A stretch of 13,850 nucleotides of DNA from DATFFO01 sp035250025 (GTDB taxonomy: Bacteria; Actinomycetota; Acidimicrobiia; Spongiisociales; ZC4RG35), in NCBI GenBank assembly GCA_035250025.1, contig DATFFO010000110.1, positions 1 to 13,850 on the forward strand, in the 5' to 3' direction. Under the pieces are notes generated by a model. The model made no database searches. It was given only the letters and a program-made list of their open reading frames with translations, and was not told where the DNA came from. This document shows positions 1-6,265 of this stretch, piece after piece (positions within the stretch are counted from its first letter, which is position 1; each line of letters starts with the position of its first letter). A program made the position numbers and the translations under genes.

Positions 1-977
1 AGCTCGAACCTCGACGAGGGGAGGTCGTCGTCGGGTTCGGCCACGTCTTCACCGGGGAGGCAGTAGTCCACGAAGATGCGGTCGTGCCCGTAGGTCTCGA
101 GAAGCGGCTCACCGGCGACCGGGATGATCCCTCGGCCGTCCTTGCCGAGGCTCTCGGCAACCAATTGCTCGAGCCAGAGGGGAAACGCCGCCAGGCCGGG
201 AGAAGTGCGAAACGTCAGCTTGTCGTGACCGTTGGCGGCCTGGGCTCCCCAGGCCAACCCGAGGGCGATGGCCGGATCGGCGGCCGCCCGATGACCCCGG
301 GCTGCTTCCGCCAGGTCCTCGGCGGCGTCGAGGAGACCGGAGACGTCGACTCCCATGATGGCGGCAGGAAGGAGGCCGAATGGAGTCAGAGCCGAATAGC
401 GCCCGCCCACGTCGGGTGGGGCGAGAACGACAGCGCGGAAACCTCGATCCTCGCCCAACGCCGCCAGCGGAGTCTCGGGGTCCGTCACGGCCACGAAGCG
501 GGAACCGTCGCCCCCGGTGCGCTCCCAGAAGTAGCGGTAGAAAGACAGGGTCTCGAGGGTCGTCCCGGACTTCGATGAGATGATGAACGCCGAGTGATCG
601 GGGTCGATGGCAGCCGCCGTCGCTTCCACGGCGGCGGGATGGGTGGAATCGAGCACGGTCAATCGGGGAAACGAGGCTGTCGGTCCGAATACCTGGGCGA
701 ACACATCCGGGGCGAGGCTGGAGCCGCCCATTCCGCAGACCACGACGTCGAGGACCCCGTCGGCCACCAGGTCGTCGGCGAGTCCGGTCAGCTCCGGAAG
801 GCGGTGTCTCATCGTCGTGGGCAGGTCGAGCCACCCCAACCGGTCGGCGAGCTCACCCACCAGTTCGTCCGACCAGACCGTCGGGTCGCCGTCCCAGAGG
901 CGCTGGGGGTACGCCTCGGCATCCCAGCGGATGGCGGCCGTGTCGAACCCGGCGACGGCGGAGAGCGACTCGTACAT
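1..977 (-). CDS. pgi: Glucose-6-phosphate isomerase, partial (C-terminus beyond the window edge)
   Basis: Interconverts glucose 6-phosphate and fructose 6-phosphate in the cytoplasm (glycolysis/gluconeogenesis). Reading the reverse strand from 977 gives 325 residues with no stop up to the window edge. Isomerase signatures appear in order: GMGGSSLAP (82-90) and SKSGTTLET (135-143) of the sugar-phosphate-binding SIS domain, GGRYSALTPFG (191-201), and EQLVAESLGKDGRG (270-283) around the family's catalytic glutamate region. The sequence style resembles the isomerase half of actinobacterial transaldolase-isomerase fusions, but no transaldolase domain precedes it. Start choice: ATG at 977 is preferred. 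An in-frame GTG at 1016 has an AGGGG nine bases upstream, but the 13 added codons include ATA, AGT, GGT and GTT, unlike the GC-ending codons of the gene. Roughly 100-200 residues are probably missing. Family call is firm; the start is uncertain. Confidence 0.93.
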   Translation of the reverse strand, partial: MYESLSAVAGFDTAAIRWDAEAYPQRLWDGDPTVWSDELVGELADRLGWLDLPTTMRHRLPELTGLADDLVADGVLDVVVCGMGGSSLAPDVFAQVFGPTASFPRLTVLDSTHPAAVEATAAAIDPDHSAFIISSKSGTTLETLSFYRYFWERTGGDGSRFVAVTDPETPLAALGEDRGFRAVVLAPPDVGGRYSALTPFGLLPAAIMGVDVSGLLDAAEDLAEAARGHRAAADPAIALGLAWGAQAANGHDKLTFRTSPGLAAFPLWLEQLVAESLGKDGRGIIPVAGEPLLETYGHDRIFVDYCLPGEDVAEPDDDLPSSRFE

Positions 978-1023
978 CCCGCCGAGTATGCCACCACTGC
1001 CGTGTCCAACCGACACCAGGCAG

Positions 1024-1040
1024 TTCCCCTGGGCAGGGAA
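1024..1040. repeat. Short inverted repeat between pgi and the LiaF-like gene
   Basis: TTCCC (1024-1028) and GGGAA (1036-1040) form a 17-bp inverted repeat with a 7-bp centre in the 81-bp gap between two divergent genes. One arm overlaps the purine-rich AGGGG ahead of the alternative GTG start of pgi. It could be an operator or a chance palindrome in GC-rich DNA. No clear -10/-35 pair was found beside it. Confidence 0.3.
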
Positions 1041-1058
1041 GGATGCCAAGATTGGCCG

Positions 1059-1517
1059 ATGTTCCGTCGACTGGCGAAGTTCGTGTTCACCGTTACCTTG
1101 GTCATGGGGACGGCAGGGCTGGTGGCGAGGTTGCTTCTGACCGGACGCGGCGGCCCCGATTCCGACGAGGTCGATCTCGTCACGGTGTTCGAGGGTCTGC
1201 ATCTCCGCTCTCACTCCTCGTCGTTCATGGGGGGCTCGACGCTGGCCCTATTCGGCGGCATCGTCCTCGACCTGCGGCGGGCACAACTCGGTCCGACCGG
1301 AGCCGACCTGACTGTCCTGACCTTGTTCGGAGGGACCGGCATCGTGGTTCCGCCCGACTGGCGGGTCGAGGTGGATGCCCGGACGTGGCTCGGGGGCCTC
1401 GATCTCTCCAACGACCCTCCCGAGGATGAAGGCGGGCCCATCCTGCGGATTCGGGCCCGGACCCTGTTTGGCGGCCTCCAGGTCGAGTCGCGTCCCCGCC
1501 TCGAAGCCGTTTCCTGA
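1059..1517 (+). CDS. Small LiaF-like membrane-anchored protein
   Basis: 152 residues. One hydrophobic segment (about 7-27) is followed by a basic and acidic linker. The C-terminal domain (about 58-145) has the repeated pattern of the LiaF C-terminal / cell-wall-active-antibiotic-response family: ALFGGIVLDLRRAQL (63-77), LTLFGGTGIVVPPDWRVEV (88-106), WLGGLDL (110-116) and TLFGGLQV (135-142). Each FGG/LGG begins a short beta repeat. LiaF proteins act at the membrane as modulators of envelope-stress kinases, so a role in sensing or scaffolding is inference. The open frame extends far upstream, but only from 1059 is the sequence gene-like, and no in-frame ATG/GTG/TTG lies just before. The purine stretch at 1036-1043 is about 15 nt away, so the ribosome site is poor. 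It is followed after 2 bp by the amidohydrolase, implying co-transcription. Confidence 0.8.
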   Translation: MFRRLAKFVFTVTLVMGTAGLVARLLLTGRGGPDSDEVDLVTVFEGLHLRSHSSSFMGGSTLALFGGIVLDLRRAQLGPTGADLTVLTLFGGTGIVVPPDWRVEVDARTWLGGLDLSNDPPEDEGGPILRIRARTLFGGLQVESRPRLEAVS

Positions 1518-1519
1518 CG

Positions 1520-2791
1520 ATGGCGACGGTACGAATCCAGGCCGACCAACTCGTCCCGGGTGAGGGCGAACCGATCCCCAACGCCGTCGTGGTCCTCGAC
1601 GGGCCGACCATCACCTTCGCCGGTCCCGCCGCCGACGCTCCCGACACCCCACAGGCCGACGTCACGACGGTGTCGACCGTCATGCCCGGGCTGTGGGACT
1701 GTCACGCCCATCTCATGGGGTTGGCGGCGGGGGTGGTGAACCTCGAAGCACTCATCACCCAGACGCCGCAAATCGGCGCCGTGCGCTCGGCCCGGGACCT
1801 GGGGGCGGCACTCGACGCCGGCGTGACCTCCGTCCGCGAAGTCGGGGGGTATGCCGCTCTTCTCGCCCCCGCCGTCGATGAGGGGACCGTGCGCTCGCCC
1901 CACCTCTACGGTGCCGGCTCCGTCCTCTCCCAGACGGGAGGCCATGGCGACATGCACGGCCTCTCCCCCGCCGATTCCGATCGCATGTGGGAACGTCTCT
2001 TCGGCGCCCCGTCACTGGCCGATGGCCCCGACGACTGCCGCCGCATCGTGCGACGCCAATTGCGGCTCGGGGCGAGGGTCATCAAGGTGTGCGCCTCGGG
2101 CGGTGTCATGAGCCAGATCGACCATCCGATCCACCAGCAGTTCTCGGCCGAGGAACTGGCTGCCATCGTGGACGAGGCCGCCCGAGCCGACCGAGCGGTG
2201 GCGGCCCACTGTCATGGAAAGCCCGGGATCATGGCGGCGGTCGAAGCCGGTGTGCGCACGATCGAGCACGGCTCCTACCTGGACGAGGAGGCGGCGGTGG
2301 CGATGCGCGAGAGCGACACGATCCTCGTCCCCACCCGCTGGATCGTCGACCATCTCATGGCCGTCGGCCGCAAGCAGGGAATGCCCGAATACGCCGCTGT
2401 GAAGATCGAGGCCATCGCCGACCGCCACCGAGAGGCGGTGGAAACGGCGATCGAACACGGCGTGACCATCGCCGCCGGCACCGACATCTGGGGCGCCGGA
2501 ATGTGGGGACGGAACGGCGAGGAGGCGGGGCTCCTGGCCGAGATCGGGATGTCGCCCCTCCAGGCTCTCGCCGCCGCCACGGCCAACGCCCCCGCCACCC
2601 TCGGCGCCCAGGCGCCACACTCGGGTCGGCTCACCGCCGGATACGACGCCGACGTCATAGCCCTCGACGTCGACCCGTTGGCCGACCTGTCTCTCCTCTC
2701 CGGACCGGACCACGTGACTCACGTGTGGAAATCCGGAGTCCCCATGAAACGGTCGGACGTCGAGCTGACGGAAAACGGACGAAGAACCTAG
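1520..2791 (+). CDS. Metal-dependent amidohydrolase (imidazolonepropionase/prolidase-like group)
   Basis: 423 residues, the usual length for cytoplasmic amidohydrolases of the imidazolonepropionase-related group, which hydrolyse cyclic amides or Xaa-Pro-type dipeptides. Visible metal-site residues: H62 and H64 in DCHAHLMG; K189 in RVIKVCASGG, the likely carbamylated lysine; H230 in VAAHCHG; H250 in TIEHGSYLD; and the final aspartate D322 in IAAGTDIWG. A small beta-sandwich domain is formed by the N-terminus (1-56) and the C-terminus (about 365-410: LTAGYDADVIALDVDPL). The ATG lies 2 bp after the stop of the LiaF-like gene, so translation is probably coupled. The substrate cannot be read from the sequence; similar proteins are often over-annotated as Xaa-Pro dipeptidase. 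The last codons and the TAG stop lie in a heptamer repeat (2784-2818). Confidence 0.88.
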   Translation: MATVRIQADQLVPGEGEPIPNAVVVLDGPTITFAGPAADAPDTPQADVTTVSTVMPGLWDCHAHLMGLAAGVVNLEALITQTPQIGAVRSARDLGAALDAGVTSVREVGGYAALLAPAVDEGTVRSPHLYGAGSVLSQTGGHGDMHGLSPADSDRMWERLFGAPSLADGPDDCRRIVRRQLRLGARVIKVCASGGVMSQIDHPIHQQFSAEELAAIVDEAARADRAVAAHCHGKPGIMAAVEAGVRTIEHGSYLDEEAAVAMRESDTILVPTRWIVDHLMAVGRKQGMPEYAAVKIEAIADRHREAVETAIEHGVTIAAGTDIWGAGMWGRNGEEAGLLAEIGMSPLQALAAATANAPATLGAQAPHSGRLTAGYDADVIALDVDPLADLSLLSGPDHVTHVWKSGVPMKRSDVELTENGRRT

Positions 2792-2818
2792 GACCTACAA
2801 CCGAGAACCTGGAACTTC
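2784..2818 (+). repeat. Degenerate tandem heptamer repeat (GAACCTA-like, about 5 units)
   Basis: Five consecutive 7-bp units can be read: GAACCTA, GGACCTA, CAACCGA, GAACCTG and GAACTTC, matching the consensus GAACCTA at 7, 6, 5, 6 and 5 positions. The array covers the amidohydrolase stop codon and almost the whole 32-bp gap to the convergent response-regulator gene. It is less GC-rich than the surroundings. Its function is unknown; it could be slippage-generated filler or a family of intergenic repeats. Confidence 0.55.
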
Positions 2819-2823
2819 TGCCC

Positions 2824-3465
2824 TCAAATCATCCGGCGGTCGGAGGCCCAGCGGGTGAGCTCATAGCGACTGGAGAGCTGGAGCTTGCGCAGCACAGAAG
2901 AGACATGGGTCTCGACGGTCTTGACGGAAATGGAGAGGCGGCGCGCCACCTGCTTGTAGGGGTACCCGCGGGCGATGAGCCGGAGGACTTCCTTCTCGCG
3001 GGCCGTCAACTGGTCCAGTTCGGGGTCGGCGGCCTCGGGGAGCCCATGGGCGAAGGCGTCGAGCACGAAACCGGCCAGCCGGGGAGAGAAGACGGCGTCG
3101 CCCGCCTTGACCCGCTCGATGGCATCGGCCAGGTCCTCGGAGCTGATCGATTTGGTGACGTAGCCGCGGGCGCCGGCGCGGATCATGGCGATCACATCCT
3201 CGGCGGCGTCGGACACCGACAGGGCCAGGAACCGGACGTCGGGATGGGTCTCGGAGACGTTCTTCACAATCGCGAGTCCGCCCCCGCCGGGCATGTGCAC
3301 GTCGACGAGCACCACCTCGGGAGTGGCTTCGCGGATCGAGGTGATGGCCTCGTCGACATCGGAGGCGGTCCCGACGATGTCGAAGCGCTCGGCCATGGCA
3401 TCGAGTTCGGCCTTGACGCCCGAGAGGAAGAGGGCGTGGTCGTCGACGACGAATAGGCGGATCAT
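2824..3465 (-). CDS. LuxR/NarL-family response regulator
   Basis: 213 residues. An N-terminal receiver domain (1-118) carries the acidic pair D8/D9, the phospho-acceptor D55 in VVLVDVHMP, S83 and K105 in GYVTKS. A C-terminal LuxR-type helix-turn-helix (about 151-208) shows LTAREKEVLRLIARG and SVKTVETHVSSVLRKL. It binds DNA when phosphorylated by its partner kinase. The frame is open further upstream, but ATG 3465 has AGAGGAG about seven bases before it and begins the receiver domain exactly (MIRLFVVDDH). The ATG overlaps the kinase stop codon (3462-3464), so the two are translationally coupled. Likely targets are the divergent PspC-LiaF operon and its own promoter (inference from layout). It resembles LiaR/VraR-type regulators. 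Confidence 0.95.
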   Translation of the reverse strand: MIRLFVVDDHALFLSGVKAELDAMAERFDIVGTASDVDEAITSIREATPEVVLVDVHMPGGGGLAIVKNVSETHPDVRFLALSVSDAAEDVIAMIRAGARGYVTKSISSEDLADAIERVKAGDAVFSPRLAGFVLDAFAHGLPEAADPELDQLTAREKEVLRLIARGYPYKQVARRLSISVKTVETHVSSVLRKLQLSSRYELTRWASDRRMI

Positions 3466-4655
3466 CGGCTGCTCCTCTCGGCTCCGGCGGGGATCGGCGC
3501 CCAGAGGTGAACCTCGGTGCCGTCGCCTGGCGTGGTGTCGACTGCCGCCCCGCCCCCGACCCTGTTGAGCCGTCCCACGATCGAGTCGCTCAGGCCCCTC
3601 CGGTCCCGGGGGACAGTGGTCGGATCGAACCCGACACCCCGATCGGCCACCCACACGTCGGCGCGGCCTTCGGCCACTTCGGCGTACACCGACACCTCCG
3701 ACGCCTTCGAGTGTTTGGCGGCGTTGACGATGGCCTCGCTGGTAGCCGAGACCAGGGACAGGGCAACGTCGTCGATGGCGGCGTCGCCGACCGTCACCAC
3801 TTCGACCGGAATGCTGAAGTCACCCTCGATACGGGCGGCTGCCCCCTCGAGCGCGGCGGCGAAGCGGTCCTCGGAGTTGGACGCTCGGTCGCCGTAGAGC
3901 CACGACCGCAGCTCACGCTCCTGCTGGCGAGCGAGCGTCACCATACGCTTGGGGTCGTCGGTGCGCTGCATCAGCGCCAGCGTCTGGAGGACGGAGTCGT
4001 GGAGATGGGCGGCCACTTCTGCTCGTTCCTCCTGGCGAATTCGCTCGCGCCGCTCGGCCCCCAACGCCCGGCCCAGGCCCACCAGCCAGGGACCGAACAC
4101 GAGACCGATGCCGAGGACCGTGATGATGACGGCGACCGCCGCCGAGCCGAGGGTCTGGAACTCGGAGATGGCCCGGGCGAAGATCGCCAAGCCCACCAGG
4201 AGAAGAACGGTTCCCGCTGCCACCCGCAGCTTCGAGGGCCGGGCGCCGCCGGGATCGAAGATCCGTGACACCCAGTCGAAGTCCCCCAGGACTGCAACGC
4301 CGAAGGCGAGGGTGGCGGCTACCGCCACGATACGGTCACCCGGCCACCATCCCAGGCCGCGGAAGGCGAGAACCCCGCCCAGGAAGATCAGGACCAACCC
4401 GATCCGGTGATGCGCGGCCCTCTGGGTGGGAACCCGGTCCTCGACCCGCTCGAAGGTGGCCATCCACAGCACGACGTATACGACGGCTCCGAGACCCCAG
4501 AGGGCAGTGGCGACCACGAATGCCGCCCGGACGTAGCCGGCGGAGACCCCCAGGCGGTCGGCGAGACCGCCGGCCACGCCGGCGAGGACGCGGTCGGAGG
4601 ACCGACGGGAGAGGTCGAGGTCGAGACGCCTATCGGCGATCGATGTCATCACCAT
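3462..4655 (-). CDS. PspC-domain sensor histidine kinase (NarL/LiaS-type)
   Basis: 397 residues. The N-terminus (about 16-68) is a PspC domain: SSDRVLAGVAGGLADRLGV followed by a membrane segment. Further hydrophobic helices lie around 85-100, 108-123, 145-160 and 172-194. A cytoplasmic linker (198-212) leads to the dimerisation/phospho-acceptor helix with HLHDSVLQT; H219 is the likely phosphorylated histidine. The ATPase domain (about 283-390) shows the N-box EAIVNAAKHS (E307, N311), the G1 box ADRGVGFDP (D338) and the G2-like RGLSDSIVGR (353-362). It presumably senses envelope stress through the membrane/PspC part and phosphorylates the overlapping regulator. Start: ATG 4655, with another ATG two codons later; the only purine-rich site (GAGAG) is about 12 nt away. 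It has no large extracytoplasmic sensor loop, as in intramembrane-sensing kinases. Confidence 0.93.
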   Translation of the reverse strand: MVMTSIADRRLDLDLSRRSSDRVLAGVAGGLADRLGVSAGYVRAAFVVATALWGLGAVVYVVLWMATFERVEDRVPTQRAAHHRIGLVLIFLGGVLAFRGLGWWPGDRIVAVAATLAFGVAVLGDFDWVSRIFDPGGARPSKLRVAAGTVLLLVGLAIFARAISEFQTLGSAAVAVIITVLGIGLVFGPWLVGLGRALGAERRERIRQEERAEVAAHLHDSVLQTLALMQRTDDPKRMVTLARQQERELRSWLYGDRASNSEDRFAAALEGAAARIEGDFSIPVEVVTVGDAAIDDVALSLVSATSEAIVNAAKHSKASEVSVYAEVAEGRADVWVADRGVGFDPTTVPRDRRGLSDSIVGRLNRVGGGAAVDTTPGDGTEVHLWAPIPAGAERSSR

Positions 4656-4763
4656 GGGATGTTGGCACTCTCTTCGCCCGGCAACAATGAGGGAACACCC
4701 TGATCGAATCGGGGTGGGTCCGGAGTAGCTCAGGGATTCACCCGATAGACGAAGGAGAGCACC
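4656..4763. promoter_or_regulatory. Divergent promoter region, kinase/regulator versus PspC-LiaF operon, with inverted repeat
   Basis: This 108-bp gap separates two divergent envelope-stress transcription units. It contains a 21-bp inverted repeat: CACCCTGAT (4696-4704), centre CGA, ATCGGGGTG (4708-4716). The nine-base arms pair throughout with one T-G wobble. Its position midway between the start codons suits an operator, for instance for the adjacent LuxR-type regulator; that link is inference. A good ribosome site (GAAGGAG) precedes the ATG at 4764. TTGGCA at 4664-4669 could be a -35 for the plus direction, but the facing -10 is weak. Confidence 0.6.
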
Positions 4764-5984
4764 ATGACCGACGATGAGGCCATGGAAACATCAACTGCCT
4801 CCACCGAGTCCAACGAGACTCGGCAGTCCCCTCCCCGCCCTGAGATGGTGCGTCCGGTCGAGGGCCGCGTCTTTGCCGGCGTCGCCGTCGGTGTCGCCCG
4901 GTACCTCGCCATATCCCCCGTCCTGGCGCGGGTCCTCTTCGCTGTCCTGACGGTCTTTGGCGGCCTGGGCGTCGCCCTTTACCTAGCGGGATGGCTCCTG
5001 ATCCGCGGTGAGCACGAGGCCGAGTCCCTCGCCCAACGGATGTTGGACAACCTCAGAACGGGACCTTCGTGGATCGGAGTCGCCCTCCTGGCGCTGGCTG
5101 CGGTCATCGTGCTGGACAACCTCACCTTCCTGTCAGGCTCGCTGCTGTGGGCGACCGTGTTCATCGTGATCGGGGTGCTCCTGTACCGCGGCGACCTCAT
5201 GCCGCGTGGCACCACGCCACCGGCAGCGAACGGCGAGGAGGGTGCCGCCCTTGCGACCTCCAGCGTGACCGTTCCGGCTGGTGCCGGCGAGGACGCCGGA
5301 ACCCCTCCCCCCATCCCTCCGCAGCCTTACCTTCCCCCGGCTCCGCCCGTACCCCCTCCCCCGCCCCAGCCGCCGTCGATCCTGGGACGGTTGACGATCG
5401 GGGTGGGCCTGCTGGCCCTTGGGGTGATGGCCGTCCTCGACAACCTGACCCCTCTGATCGAGCCCCAGCCCCGGCATTACATGGCCCTGGCGACGGTGGT
5501 CCTGGGCCTCGGGCTGATGGTGGGCGGATTCGCCGGTCGGGCTCGCTGGCTGATCCTGGTCGGAATCTTCGTGATCCCACCGCTTCTCGTCTCCCCGGCA
5601 GCCGAGGTCGACTGGGAGCAGGGCTTCGACCGGAGATTCGCACCAACGGAGCTCACCGAGATCCAGCCTTTCTATCGGGCTGCCGCCGGCCGCTACGAGT
5701 TCGATCTGGCTCGAGTCCCGTGGGACGGGGAGACGATCGAACTCGAAGTCGAACTGGCGGCGGGTGAGATCTTGGTGATCGTCCCCCAGGACGTGGCCGT
5801 CACCGGCACCGCCGAGGTCAGCATCGGGGAGATCGACACCCCCGACGGCAACCGCGCCGGCGTTGGTGAGATCAGCCAGGTCTTCGACATCCCCGGGACG
5901 GCCGGGACCATCGACCTCGATCTCCAGGTCGGGGCCGGGGCGATCGAGATCAACCAGGCCCGCCCCGTGTCAACCACCCCCTGA
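4764..5984 (+). CDS. PspC-LiaF fusion membrane protein (envelope-stress modulator)
   Basis: 406 residues. After a polar N-terminus (1-28), a PspC domain runs from about 29 to 82 (GRVFAGVAVGVARYLAI, then a membrane helix 56-80). Two more helices follow (about 103-118 and 127-142). A linker (150-205) ends in an almost pure proline stretch (181-204). Three helices follow (about 207-226, 240-256, 261-277). The last ~110 residues (about 295-400) form a LiaF-like beta-rich domain (EIQPFYRAAAGRYEFDL, ELAAGEILVIVPQDVAVTG). LiaF-type proteins hold partner kinases inactive until the envelope is damaged; the adjacent PspC kinase is the obvious partner, but this is inference. ATG 4764 is preceded by GAAGGAG at ideal spacing. 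The next gene begins 11 bp after the stop. Confidence 0.9.
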   Translation: MTDDEAMETSTASTESNETRQSPPRPEMVRPVEGRVFAGVAVGVARYLAISPVLARVLFAVLTVFGGLGVALYLAGWLLIRGEHEAESLAQRMLDNLRTGPSWIGVALLALAAVIVLDNLTFLSGSLLWATVFIVIGVLLYRGDLMPRGTTPPAANGEEGAALATSSVTVPAGAGEDAGTPPPIPPQPYLPPAPPVPPPPPQPPSILGRLTIGVGLLALGVMAVLDNLTPLIEPQPRHYMALATVVLGLGLMVGGFAGRARWLILVGIFVIPPLLVSPAAEVDWEQGFDRRFAPTELTEIQPFYRAAAGRYEFDLARVPWDGETIELEVELAAGEILVIVPQDVAVTGTAEVSIGEIDTPDGNRAGVGEISQVFDIPGTAGTIDLDLQVGAGAIEINQARPVSTTP

Positions 5985-5995
5985 AAGGACGCCCC

Positions 5996-6217
5996 ATGCA
6001 ACGTCACAACTTCGACCTCCTCTCATTCGCGTTCGGGCTGATCTACGCCCTCCTCGGGCTGCTGTTTCTCATTCCGGCCACTGCGTTCGACCTCGTCCCG
6101 ATGATCAGCCTCTCGGCGCGCTGGGTGCTCCCCCTCGTCGTGCTCGGCCTGGGAGCCGCCATCGTGATCCCGTTGCTTCGGCGGGCAAGGGAAGACGACC
6201 CCGAGCAGACTGAATAG
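5996..6217 (+). CDS. Small two-helix membrane protein
   Basis: 73 residues with two hydrophobic helices (about 8-30 and 41-60), separated by a short loop containing MISLSARW, and ending in a charged tail (RRAREDDPEQTE). The basic cluster just after helix 2 suggests the tail is cytoplasmic. No enzymatic motif is seen. AAAGGA about 7 nt before the ATG is a proper ribosome site, and the gene follows the PspC-LiaF protein by 11 bp, so both belong to one operon. A role as a small accessory subunit of the envelope-stress block is inference from position. A strong hairpin terminator follows directly. Confidence 0.82.
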   Translation: MQRHNFDLLSFAFGLIYALLGLLFLIPATAFDLVPMISLSARWVLPLVVLGLGAAIVIPLLRRAREDDPEQTE

Positions 6218-6225
6218 AGAGGACA

Positions 6226-6260
6226 CAACGGGTTCCCGTCCGCAAGGCCGGAACCCGTTG
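6226..6260. terminator. Bidirectional hairpin terminator between convergent genes
   Basis: CAACGGGTTCC (6226-6236) pairs perfectly with GGAACCCGTTG (6250-6260), an 11-bp stem around a 13-nt loop. It sits in the 48-bp gap between the small membrane-protein gene and the convergent pncB stop. There is no U-run on either side, as is common for terminators in high-GC actinobacteria. It should serve both strands. Confidence 0.8.
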
Positions 6261-6265
6261 CGCCC

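Noticed and set aside
109..834. Long arginine-rich open frame on the minus strand (and similar plus-strand frames 84-578, 594-1058).
   Set aside because: They overlap the unmistakable isomerase frame, which runs off the window edge; composition is typical of shadow frames in GC-rich DNA.
594..1058. Upstream extension of the LiaF-like gene to ATG 594.
   Set aside because: The added 155 residues are antisense to pgi and low-complexity. The membrane anchor and family domain begin after ATG 1059.
3466..3654. 63-residue N-terminal extension of the response regulator.
   Set aside because: It lies inside the kinase C-terminus in another frame, while ATG 3465 has a good ribosome site and begins the receiver domain.
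4665..4679. TGGCAC...TTCGC, resembling a sigma-54 promoter (attractive near a PspC gene).
   Set aside because: The -12 element does not match TTGC properly, and actinobacteria generally lack sigma-54 and PspF. A chance match is more likely.
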